DNA of 64,000 nt from NCBI GenBank assembly GCA_014925825.1, contig JACGCK010000055.1:124001-188000 (forward strand), in the 5' to 3' direction. A program made the position numbers and the translations under genes. This DNA comes from Pholiota molesta (taxonomy: Eukaryota; Basidiomycota; Agaricomycetes; Agaricales; Strophariaceae). How positions within the stretch are numbered: position 1 is the stretch's first letter; each line of letters starts with the position of its first letter. The notes under the pieces were generated by a model. The model saw nothing but the letters and a program-made list of their open reading frames with translations, searched no databases and was not told where the DNA came from. Shown here in pieces: positions 11,578-22,606 of the stretch.

Positions 11578-13482
11578 TCAGCCAGTGGTCGCGGATCTAC
11601 GCTTCGTCTTTGGCTTCTCCGGTGGGAGAAGGGCGGTGGTGCGGATGCTGATCAGCATCAGCGCCATTAGGATGTAGTAAACCATGTTTCCGCCGGCGAG
11701 GCGTTTTTGCAGAGAGATTGAAAACAAGGAAGTGGCGAAGGTGGGCGCGATGACCCTAGAGCCTGCGCTGACCATCTGCGCCAGGCCATTCGTTGTCCCG
11801 ATGGGTCCTCCTTCGGGCACACTCTCAACCACGAGGATCTGGAGAGTACCTAGCCGGAATAAAAGGACGTGAGAAACGACTCCCTTGTGTATGACAGACC
11901 GGGATATTTACCGTAGGCGAAATAGATCGCCATGCCACAACAGAGCTGAACAATCATACAAGCGATTACAGCACCGTTGACGTGCCCAGCGCGTTGCGCA
12001 AAGTATTTCATGAGTGGATACATCATGAATGACAAGAGCGAGCTAGCGGACGATACGCGGAAAACCCGTCTTGAGCCAAATCTACGAATAACAGGTCCCA
12101 TGATTTGCACTTGAACGAGGGCACTGGCAAGTCCAAACGAGCCTAAAGCCACTCCGATTCGGAAGGGTTCGAGGCCCAGGCCGCCTAGAGGAATTGGCGT
12201 GGACCACATCAGGGGCAGAAGAGCAAAGTTGCACATATCCATGAAAGCCAGGAGGAAAACACACAGAATCGTCAGTAAGATAGGGCGGATGAAGACATCC
12301 TTGATTCTTGGTTTGTTAGGCTGTTGAGAGGTGTCAACCGAGGCGGCCCGAGTGGAAGAAGGTGACGGGGTCTGCGATATAGCATGAGCGGTACCACCAA
12401 GTAGCGGAGTCTCTTCGGTGGCTAGCGTCAGATTATCATCCGCAAGATTATCTTGGGCTTTTTTGCGGTTTTGCGCAGCGACAATCGATGGGAGGGTCTG
12501 AAGACTAGTAAGAACTTGTGGTAAATTGTAACGTTGGATATTACCTCACCTCTTTAAGTACCAAAAAGGTAAACACAAAGATAGCGAATGACAGCAATCC
12601 AGCGACAGCGCAAGGTAGGAAGTACGGGTGAGAGCGAAGATAGGCAATGCGGCCCAGAGTATCTGGCCACCTCTTTGCGGGATTGGATAATAGACCGCCG
12701 ATTAAAGGTCTAAGGATTCGTGCCATGAGTGACAGATTAAGTATAACGAACAACCCAGAGCAAACTTGAGTAATTTCACTCACGCGGTTGTTGACCCAAC
12801 ACTCCACATTAATGGTATGTACGCAAATGCGTCTGCTCGGTTTGTCGAATCGGTCAACTAGATTTTGTCGAACAAAATGTTAGGAGAATGAAGCCTCAAG
12901 CCTTTAGCGACTAGACCAGAACGACACTGACCTCAGCCATGACACTTTTAGTTACACCGATATTTCCATTGAATGTGCCCTGTAGGCAACGAACCACAAC
13001 TAGGGGCCAATAAGTTGTGGACATGCCAAACATCAGCATCGAGAATGTTAGACCCAGAGGTGCAATGAGGAGGATAGGCCGTCGTCCGTATCGGTCCGAC
13101 AAGTAGCCCCATGGAACCACTGTCAAGCTTTCCGATAAAAAGAAAGCAGATTCCTATGCAGCCGAAGGCCAGAATTGAATACAGCGTCTTCACTGCGAAC
13201 TTGAATGTAGCATGCACGTACAATGAGCCCGGCATAGTATCCCGTCTTCGTCTCGTCCCCTTTCGTAATTCCCGTCTCCCTGACGAACTGGTTGACGAAA
13301 GGGTATACACAAAGCGCTGTGATGGGCTCAGCGAATTGGATCGATAAAACGCTGAGCAGTTGCAACATCGGCAGAGGCGTCGGCTTTACATCCTCATCCT
13401 CTCTGCTATCTTCAATGCATTCCGATGGGGTCGTCGCGGTGGGGCTCAGATCGCTGCCTTCTTCCTCGTGTCCTGGGGACAT
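11578..13482 (-). CDS. MFS transporter 2 (paralogue of MFS 1)
   Basis: Six exons: 13482-13222, 13153-12932, 12857-12784, 12709-12550, 12497-11912 and 11849-11578. They total 1575 nt and encode 524 aa. It has the same family and topology as the neighbour: motif A is WGYLSDRYGRRPILL, followed by NGNIGVTKSVMAELTD, APLIGGLL and ESVPEGG. Exon 1 is 261 nt in both genes. The 74 and 160 nt exons also match, and exon 2 here (222 nt) equals exons 2 plus 3 of MFS 1 (196 + 26), so the pair differs by one intron. The central loop is Ser/Thr-rich and differs in sequence. The two probably arose by tandem duplication. The substrate is unknown; drug or metabolite export is inference. Confidence 0.92.
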
Positions 13483-14099
13483 AGTGTCCTTGCCAGAGGG
13501 AATGGAGTAGATAGCGACGAAAAGTCGTACGGAAGACGGGTGGATTGAAATTTAGTTGAGAACATTTTATATAGCCTGCTTCAGAGTTGAATGTCGCAAT
13601 GCTGTGGGAGAATTCGCCAGGGCCATTGATGGAGGAGTCAGGTCGGAGTCTGAGATCCGTTACTTGATTGGAAGATGCTGGTAGCGATCAACTCACCACG
13701 CGTGCGCGAATATTCGAATCCGCAGTGCAATGAGTCCACTTTCGACTTGTTATTTAACTACAAGTATCCTAGTGCCATTGACTCGAGAACACATAGTTAC
13801 AATATCTGCGTATGTATCGGATGCTAGTCAGTAAAAAGCACAATTTTAATTGAAGTTGAACGTCAATTGGAACTTCGATACTTCTCGAATATATTTCGTC
13901 GACACTTGACTTGCTGATCTTGCTCGAGATTGGCTGGCCGCTGAAGTCGGTGTCGAAAAACCCAACGATTTTAAAAAAAAAAACACTTCCATTTGAGGGT
14001 TGACTCCTACATTAAGTACTGTGCAGTGTCCCGTGTGTAATCGTCGTCCCATTCATCCGAGGAGAACGCTTGAGCCTTGAAATGCTACAGCCAAAATTT
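13483..14099. other. Intergenic
   Basis: This is the upstream region of MFS transporter 2 and the 3' flank of esterase 1. No gene is recognised. Confidence 0.4.
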
Positions 14100-16573
14100 C
14101 TACTTCTCGAACTCATTCAACACTTCTTGAGTATTGCTGAAATTGACTGCTGTCGTGTCGAAATCTAAAAAGGATAGGAATTTAGAGGGAGTCAGAGGTG
14201 GAATGTCGGGACTAGCACTGCGCCTCGGCTTACCATCAGGGATCATCGTCACATTATTTCGAAGGAGCTGCATCACTCGTGGAGATCGAGGTGTAAATGC
14301 GGACCATTGTGCTAAAGAAGAAAAGATATGTGAGTCGCGAAACACAATGGATTGAATCAACTTACAGCCAGGATTGAGATCATTGACAAAGTTGATATAA
14401 AAATCTCTCATCTGGTTTGAGAGCGCTGTTTCCACTGCGGCCACAGTAGGTATAGGTCCAAAGAGGAGCTCCAACTCGGACTGATGTGTGACTTTTAAAA
14501 ATGGTAAGGAGATGCATCCATGAATTCTATGAAACTCGCAACTCACCTCCCGCTGAGATGTCGTTTCCTGGAATGAACTCTCGGAAATAATATGCAAACA
14601 AAGGTTGAAGTGCCGAGGCATGTTGGAAGAAAAACCGGCGCGGAGACAAGAACATCTGGTCCGTGTACCAGGCCGCACCTCTGTCAAAGAGGGAGTCACC
14701 AGTGTTAAACGGTGCTCCATTAGCTGGATTATTGGTCGGGAACTCCGAGAGGAATGTGTTGATAACATCGCTCGTCAGTGTGCTATTGTCGATGACGAGA
14801 CGACCTATAAAGTTTACGAAGGCAGCATCCTCCGCGGCTCCTGATAATCCTAAGCCTTTGATGCTGTTGCTAAAAAATGTCCCTTCATTGACCTATATCA
14901 TGAAGAGGATAGATGAATATTTGTAGGCATGAGTGGTAGCGCAACAAACGTTTGTTCCGGCAAGGAAGGGAAGACGTAAAAAGTTGCCCGCTTGAATTTT
15001 CGCCGATGCTCTCTCTGAGACCATGCTCCCAGCCGGACCAACTGATGGTTGCCAAAGCTGCCCGTTGAGAGTGTTTGTAATCATATTATTGCTTATGTTC
15101 ATGAGAGTCTATCCCAGTCATAACTCTTAGCATTCATTTACAATTTCCAATGCGATACTCACTTCAAATGGCACTCTCTGCAAACACGAGACAGCCAACG
15201 GTCCGGCTGGACACCCAGTTTGCTCAAGCAGCTGAGCGAAAGTTTTCCGGGCTCATCGAAAGTACTGACATCCGGCGAGTTTTTACTGCCGAATAAATAT
15301 ATTTAAGTAGGCTTTGCATCAACAGGTCAAAGGACACAAACGACATACAATGGTCCAGTCGAAGAATCAGCGATTCCTGCACGGAAAAGACTGCGAGTCG
15401 TTGGATATATAAAATGCGCCTCGACACTTCCCGCACCGGCAGACTATGAAAAATAGGATTAGATAACGAGCTCAATAATCCGCCCGAACAGCGCAAGCAG
15501 TTAGCGCACCTGTCCCCAAATAGTCACCTAGTCGGCGGGAAAAAATCAACAGGGTATACAAAAATCACTAACTAAAAGCACCATTAGCCTTTTTAATAGC
15601 TTATAGTCACTTACTTTAGCTGGGTCCCCACCAAATGCAGCAATATTTTCCTGGACGAAGGCGAGAGCCACTCTTTGGTCTAGCAATCCACTATTAAGGT
15701 CTTGCGGCAGGACATGCCTGCTCGCCAACTTTGAAAATAAAAGGATAAATGTCAGAAAACACCCTTTCAGCCAAGAAATCACATACAAAGCCGAATGTGT
15801 TGATTCGGTAATTCCTGAACAAAAAATGTTAGTCCAGTTTGGTGATTCAAAAAATAATAAACACATACGTAGAGACAAATATAACAGGCTTTCCAATTGC
15901 CACACTTCGTTGGATGATCTCTATAATAGTTTTTTTTTCTGAGGAAGGTCATCATAAAGACGCAGAAGAGAAAATTACCTGTTGGATCATATGCTGGATT
16001 TGACGCAGAACTACGTATCGTCAATTATACAGTAAAATCTCCTCAATTTCATCTTACTTGACAGTAAACGCGCCTCCCTGGCCATTTGGTAAGCTCAGCG
16101 ACCAGTTTTCAAAAAAAAAAAAAAAAAAAACACCACGCACATGAAGCCAGAACAGCACGGAAAGTTTCGCATTCGCCTTCAACCCTTGCGGACGCCAGAT
16201 CTACTCCTCTGTAAGAATCATACACATCGTCCGTGACAAAGGGAGTACATACATTCAGATGTAGACAATCCTCCCCGATCGGAGCTCCAAGGTCCGTATT
16301 AGGAGGCTGAGGACATGCATTCCCGAATACAGAAGCGTCTTTCACTGCACTAGATTTCTCAGTGATAGGCACAGGTGCCTTGAATCGGAGGCTCCCAACA
16401 GGCTGCAAAGCGAACGGTATCCCGAGGAACTTGTCCGTCACCCCAGGCGTTGAGACCCCACGAAAGACCCCCGACGTCAGTTTGACGTCGACAGTCGCTG
16501 CAGGTGCGCCTAGAACACCACACGCGTACAGGCTAAGCAGTAATAGCTTCGCAAACGTTGAGGGCACACGCAT
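14100..16573 (-). pseudogene. Type-B carboxylesterase 1, frameshifted
   Basis: Fifteen exons: 16573-16253, 16200-16141, 16077-16058, 16010-15979, 15920-15869, 15814-15787, 15728-15615, 15527-15510, 15443-15349, 15285-15163, 15108-14950, 14892-14547, 14491-14366, 14311-14234 and 14164-14100. It starts with a signal peptide and has the alpha/beta-hydrolase hallmarks: HGGA oxyanion loop (about residue 127), nucleophile Ser216 in GQSAGAGS, acid NEGT and the [11 protein letters not shown] histidine segment. Exon 10 is 123 nt where the paralogue has 124. One base is missing after FDEPGK (near 15243), so the spliced frame meets TGA four codons into exon 11, before the Glu and His. Everything downstream is otherwise intact, so the break is young or a sequencing error. 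Intron 2 contains a 20-base homopolymer. Confidence 0.85.
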
Positions 16574-17197
16574 AGCCGCTAATTCTTTTGCGAGCTATGC
16601 GAGAAAGGAACTCGAAGAGAAGATCTAATCGACCACTCTGTTGGTTTTATAGGAAGGAATCGACTCGTGTTCAATGTTCCACGAATCCGCCAATCATCTT
16701 ATCTCGCGAACATGACGGATCGTGAGGTACATGAGGCCTTTCAAGTGTTCCATGCACAGCCAGCCAGAAACTGGCTCCAAGAAAAGCATTTTACGCGCAG
16801 CAGGTCCATTCATCGAGCGTAGACATGTGAGAGCTCTTCGTCGTCTTCATGGAGTACGAGAGAGAGCACGGTGCAATTATAGTCATTTTTTTGGATAATA
16901 GGTGGATAAAGATCCGCATTGCCACCTTATCTGCGTCAAGAACTCGTATGTCTTGCGAATATGGAACAGTCCTGGGAGTTGCGTCGTGAATTTGCAAGCA
17001 GGCCATGAGAGAAAGCAGGAGCAGGAATGGGTAGATGCTTCCGTTGTTCTCTTCTTCCAAGAATTACAATTTTGGAACTGCAGAACGTAGGATGCTACAT
17101 GTGCGCAGTGTGGAACAGGTAACATGGAAGGTCCTTGAAACGATGCTAAATATTGATCAAGAGGCCAGCCGTGTCCAAAAACCGGCTTTCCCGGTGA
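16574..17197. other. Intergenic between esterase genes
   Basis: This is the promoter region of esterase 1 and the 3' flank of esterase 2. No gene or element is recognised. Confidence 0.4.
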
Positions 17198-19628
17198 TCA
17201 CTTCTCGAATTCTGCCAATACTTCCTCAGAATTGATAAAGCTAATTTGCGGGATCTCCCAATCTACTCAATTGCATATCAGCCAAGCGCAAAGACGCTAT
17301 GAAAGCTGTACATACCATCTGAGATCATGGTAACATTATCTCGCAGGAGTTGCATAACGCGGGGAGAGTTTGGCGTAAACGCCGGCCATTCGGCTAGAAA
17401 CCGTGGAAGACTTACATTAGCAAGACATGGGTCGGTACCAATAGAATAACGATGCTTACAGCCAGGATTGAGATCGTTGACGAAGTTGATATAGAAGTCC
17501 CTCATCTGTGTAGCGAATGGTATCTCGACCGAGGCGACTGGTGGTATAGGCCCAAACAAAAGCTCGAGTTCAGACGCATGCGAAACTGCATGAGATGCAT
17601 AAATTCAGACGAAAAACTTGCGGAGCATAAAATTACAATCACTTGCCTCCGTTAGAGATGTCGTTTCCCGGAATAAATTCGCGGAAATAGTACGCAAACA
17701 TAGGCATCACTGCCGACGCATGCTGGAAAAAGAAGCGTCGCGGGGCCAGGAACATCTCATCCGTATACCACGCCGCAGACCTATCGAACAGCGAGTCGCC
17801 CGTATTGAAGGGTGCGCCCTCCGCCGGGTCGTTCGCCGGATAGAGTTCAATGACCTTGTTTATCGTTGGGCTTGTCAGGGTGCTGTTGTCGATAACGAGA
17901 TGGCCGATGAAATCGACGAAGGCAGCGGTTTCTGCTGCGCCAGAAAGTCCCAGGCTGCGGACACTCGAGCTGAAGGACGTGCCTTCGTTCACCTGCGCAA
18001 TAATTCTCTACATAAGTCATTCAGTTCTTGTGAGAGTTATTTTCAGGACTAACATTTGTTCCAGCGAGGTATGGCAGATGAAGGAATTTTCCAGACGCTA
18101 TTCTCTGGGAAGCCCGTTCTGGTACGAAGCTTCCGGGTGGGCCCACGGAAGGCTGCCATAACTGGCTATTCAAAGTCGAGTCGATCATGGCATTGCTAAT
18201 ATTCATTAGAGTCTAAAACCAAAAATGATATCAGTACATATCGCAAACACTTCCAGAATGCCGAACATACCTCAAAGGGTACTTTTTGCAAACATGATAT
18301 AGCATTTTTGCCCGCAGAGCAACCAGTGGCTTCGAGGAGTCGAGCGAAGGGCTTCCCTGTTTTATCGTAAGTGCTGGCATCGGGTGAATTTTTACTGTTG
18401 AATATTTTAAGATCAATGTCATGATGCAAGATAGTAGAAGAAACCGTACAACGGCCCTGTGGACGAGTCTGCCATTGCAGCACGGAAGAGACCTGCAGAT
18501 CCATAGAGAAGCTGAGCTTCGACGCTGCCTGCACCAGCCGACTACGCAATTGGACTCGATGAGCAAAACTTCATAAGAAAAGGAGATAAAAATACCTGGC
18601 CCCATATTGTAACCTGTCTAATGTTAGATATGACATGGGATTTGACACGTCTAAACACCTACTTTAGATGGGTCACCACCAAATGCAGCGATATTTTCCT
18701 GCACGAACTCAAGGGCCATTTTTTGGTCGAGGAGGCCCATATTGAGATCCTCAGGTGGGACAGAGGAACTTGCGAGCTAATACACTCTGGCTGAGGATGA
18801 AGGGCATCGAAAGGAATAGCGAAAGACTTACGAAACCAAAGGTATTCAGACGATAATTACTGGACGGATCGCCATTAGTGGCGAGTTGCGGCGATAGTAG
18901 AGTGTGTCTTACGTCGAAACCACTATGATAGGTTTTCCAACGGCCACGCTCCTCTGGAGAAGTTCTACATATCGTATGAGAACGTTATTGAAGCTATTGT
19001 AGGAATAATAAAATACACACCGGTGGGATTGGTTGAAGGTGTTGACCCGGAACTTGAATCAATGTTCATAAGTGTGCCGTCAACGTTCATTAGTTCAAAA
19101 TGCTTTACCCTGAAGTATAAGCTCCTCCCTAAAAGCGTATTGAACATAGCATGAAGACGTAGAATTATTTCGCTCACATGAATCCAGAACAATACAGGTA
19201 ACTTGGCATTCTTGCTCGTATTCTTTGGTCTCCAGACCTATATTCGTAGTAATAAGATTAGAAAAGAACAAGCAAGAAAAGGCAAGGAAACGGACATTTA
19301 GGAACAGACAACTCTCGCCAATTGGTGCTCCAAGACCAGACGACGCTGGCTGGGGGCACGCATTGCCAAACTGGGACGCATCCTTGATAGCATTGGACCC
19401 TTTTGTAATAGCAACAGGAGCTTTGAAACGAAGGCTTCCGACAGGTGGTTGCGCAAAAGGTATGCCAAAGAACGTTTCCGTGCCGTTTGGAGTCGATAGT
19501 CCACGAAAGACCCCCGTCTTCAGAGGCACTTCGACGGTTCCAGCAGCTGGAGACGCTTGAATACCACCGAAGGCCCCATACAAGCCCGCGATTAGGTTGA
19601 AGAGAAGCAGTGAATTGACCAGTGGCAT
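17198..19628 (-). CDS. Secreted type-B carboxylesterase/lipase 2
   Basis: Fifteen exons: 19628-19296, 19237-19178, 19128-19109, 19052-19021, 18964-18913, 18859-18832, 18776-18663, 18613-18596, 18541-18450, 18394-18271, 18212-18054, 17992-17647, 17585-17460, 17393-17316 and 17262-17198. They give 1647 nt and 548 aa, a usual length for the family. It should hydrolyse carboxylic esters outside the cell. It has an N-terminal signal peptide, oxyanion loop HGGA at 131-134, nucleophile Ser220 in GQSAGAGS, acid Glu347 in NEGT and base His462 in [11 protein letters not shown], and it ends in EFEK. I start at 19628 (MPLVNSLLL) because the signal peptide begins there; the frame is open further upstream. 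Intron 12 (17646-17586) uses a GC donor (GCAAGT) where the paralogue has GT. Exon phases match esterase 1 throughout. Confidence 0.92.
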
Positions 19629-20319
19629 GGTCACTGAGTGAAATTTGATGATGTGGTAAGATGGATCCCACAAAATGGGTAATGAAGCACCACCTCTTAT
19701 CTAGCAAAATTCAACCCGCGTAGACAGCACGGACCGCAGGTCTGCCCGCATCTTCGCGCAGCTAGGTGGCAAGATCCTCGCCTTCTTTCCAAACACGTAA
19801 CTTTAGCGTCAGCTGGTGGCATGCGAGCGGCATGATGGAATTATGGATATAAAAGCGTCATGAAACAACTCGTGAGCGACGATTTGGCGATGCAGCCTGG
19901 GAGTTGGAGTCCAACTTCTGTACCGTGGCATGAGGGACGGAGGAAGGAAGTTCGGCAGCTGTTTGGTTCTGTTTTCAGTCGGGTGAAAGAACCCAGTTTG
20001 GGAGCCGATCAACGCCAGAATAGAGAATAACTTTGGCAAGTTACACATAGTGAGAATAAAGATAGAGACGTTGTCATTAGAATATGCTTCAAATAACATA
20101 TGTTCAGTAGTAGTGCTCAAGCTCGCTCCGAGCTTCAATCGGCGCACGCGCCGCCGGACCGCCAGTCAAAGTCTATAAATTGACGCGACGCGTTATTGAC
20201 ATCTGTTGATTGTCAGGAAGACCCAAGCGCTTGCAATTGGACAGACCCGTTCCTTGTCAAATATATCGTCTTGAGGTACTCTTAAATCCACCCAGACCGT
20301 TTTCATACCAAGATAAATA
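19629..20319. other. Divergent promoter region
   Basis: This is the shared upstream region of esterase 2 (minus) and the gene at 20320 (plus). It contains two adjacent perfect short hairpins at 20119-20135 (AAGCTCG/CGAGCTT) and 20140-20153 (CGGCGC/GCGCCG). No gene is recognised. Confidence 0.45.
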
Positions 20320-22390
20320 ATGCCTGGAGCCAATTACATGGGTGGAAGGAGGTAAACAGTCCATATACCAACGCACTCCAACGAGTTTACTGATACTCTA
20401 TCTTCTAGGAACGTCATGAAAGCACGCGTAAAAGACGCCGTAGGAAGGCAACAAAAAGACCATTTCGGCAGACAAAGACTCGACATCCTATCCAAAGGAA
20501 TATCCGCGACGAAACCATCAGAACTCGGACGGGCAGGGTTCACGGTGCCAGCGCTAGGCAAAAGCTCTGCTCAAGATATCGAGCTCGCACACGCACGGAA
20601 GAAGATCCCGCTAGACGACGCTGTCAGCGTCCGCAGTTTCATCCCAAGCCCCATCCACGTTACTCCCAGGACGCCACCGTCGTATAACCGGGCGCGGACG
20701 CGGGCGTCGGAGATGCATATATCCAGCCCTGGTGCGCGTAGATCCAAGGTCCTAGATGCGGTAGACCTCTCTGAAAGTCAGTATGCAGGCATTTTAAGGG
20801 AATATATGCGCGATATTGATGCCTTCATAACGCCACAGATTTGTTCTTGAGAAGAATCGCAGACCAAATCCTTGCGATGCCAAACCTTGCCTGTCTACCA
20901 GATCGAAATTCGTCCAAGGCAGCTTCGAAATCGAAAGCAAACCAGGCAAGGAGAGTTGTTGATAACCCGATGAGCACTCCTACGAGAAGTGGAAAGCGGA
21001 AGGTGGCTCGTGTATTCAATGTTTTTGCCTTTTCTAATCTCCATAGTAGATGTCCTCGAGAGATAGCTCAGAGGACCCTGACCCTCGTCGCAAGTTAGAT
21101 ATCGGTGAAAGGCCAACATTCGCACGATACACCGCGCATAGTAGTCAAGAACCTTATACTCCTCCCCGAAAGAAACGGCAGCTTTCAAAGTCGTATTCGA
21201 GCGCATCATCTCAGCCTAGCCATTGCCAAAGAAACGATAATCTCTCGAGCGAAATCCCTTCCAGGTTCTTGGTCCAACAAAAGCATAATTCTCAGTCAAC
21301 AGAGGGTTCCGGATCCGACGAAAGCGACTTCGATAGCGAAGGAATCGATGCAATAATTCGATCTAGTAGCCTCTGGTCGCCAGACCATCGCCGGCATTCG
21401 TCAAAGACTAGTGTCGACGGTGACGAAGCGTTTCAACAAAACCATAGTTCTTCTAGTGTCAGCCGGGTTCTTAACAACCCATCACCCCCAAGGGACGAGG
21501 AACCCATCAATCAGTCGTTTGTGCAACATATCTTCGATGAAGAAAGCGATTATATTCCGTCTGCGATCGTTTTGGGTGCTAGCCTGCAGCGACAAAAGGG
21601 CACCAGAAATTTGACGCATCGCCTCAGAGAGAGTCAGACGATATACGGAAGCCTTTTCGAGAAAGACGATCCATGGAAGACCATAGGTATAATTCTCGGG
21701 CTTCCGGAAATGGAGAACAAGATGGCTTCACCCAAACAGCCTGATGTCGACCGAGAAGCGTCCGTTTCCGACATGGATCAAGACGAGCTTTGGGATTTTC
21801 CATCTCAAAATGAAGTCGAGGTAGTCGCAGATGTGCTCCAAGTCGAAAAAGGAGAAGCCGACGACAACGAAGCCGAGGAAGGCGAAATACTTGCGATGGA
21901 CTGTGAATGGGAAGTCCAGTCACCCACCGCGCCAACCTATAAACGGATAATCGACGATGAACTGGAAATCCACAACTCCAGAGTTTCCGAGTTACCTTTT
22001 CCTGATATCAGTGTCGACGCCGAATATAGTTCATCCGTGCATGATGGCGAAGATAATGGGATGGAAGTGGATCGGCGGGCGTCGCAGGAGACGAAGGTGA
22101 TTGCTGTCGGTGCTCCAGGGGGCGATGAGAATCTAGGTGTCTCTCTCGCCGAGACCATGACCTCGACCGCGGCCACTTTTCGAGATTGTCAGGTTCCCGA
22201 AGAAATGCCTCGACCCATTGTTCCCGACAGCTTTGGAGAAAATGTCATGGATGTGGGCGATTCGGATGACGGATGCAGAGCTGGAACGGGAGATAAAATT
22301 CTGGGTACGCCTGAGTTGCAGGACGTGAATGGACGTTTCCTGGGCCCGTCTTTATTTGACGACTTTGATGAGACGGATGAGGAATGGTAA
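20320..22390 (+). CDS. Hypothetical protein, disordered and acidic, probably nuclear
   Basis: Proposed exons are 20320-20351, 20409-20842, 20902-21002 and 21050-22390, giving 635 aa. Exon 1 to 2 is a clear GT-AG intron joining MPGANYMGGR to NVMKAR. The second and third introns are weaker. Without them the first part stops at 20850 and a separate frame begins at the Met at 21050. I favour one gene because the spliced frame stays open and the g, t and a of the three junctions fall in phase. The N-terminal third is basic (GRQQKDHFGRQRLDILSKG). The rest is Ser-rich and then strongly acidic, with PPRKKR as a possible nuclear localisation signal and a terminal FDDFDETDEEW. I recognise no family. 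A two-gene reading remains possible. Confidence 0.55.
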
Positions 22391-22606
22391 TGAGAATGCA
22401 GTAGTTGTTCTCCAAATAGTAGTTGTGTACGAGTGGATGATGACATGGAGGAGCGTGGGAACATTCGGCAGCCAGTGGCATTCCTTTTTGACTCGGTTTT
22501 GTCACCGCCACAGCACTTGCCTTCTTCCATAACCGCATCATCTCCTTACTCCAAGACCACCACCCGCACGGACGCCAGCCTCACCAACCAGCCTCGCTGG
22601 ACCAGC

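Noticed and set aside
16111..16130. Run of 20 A
   Set aside because: It lies inside intron 2 of esterase 1 on the minus strand (a poly-T near the donor side) and is more likely slippage than a retroposed poly-A tail; no target duplication is seen.
20119..20153. Two adjacent short perfect hairpins
   Set aside because: The stems are only 6-7 bp in a GC-rich divergent promoter; this could occur by chance and no terminator logic applies in a fungal nucleus.
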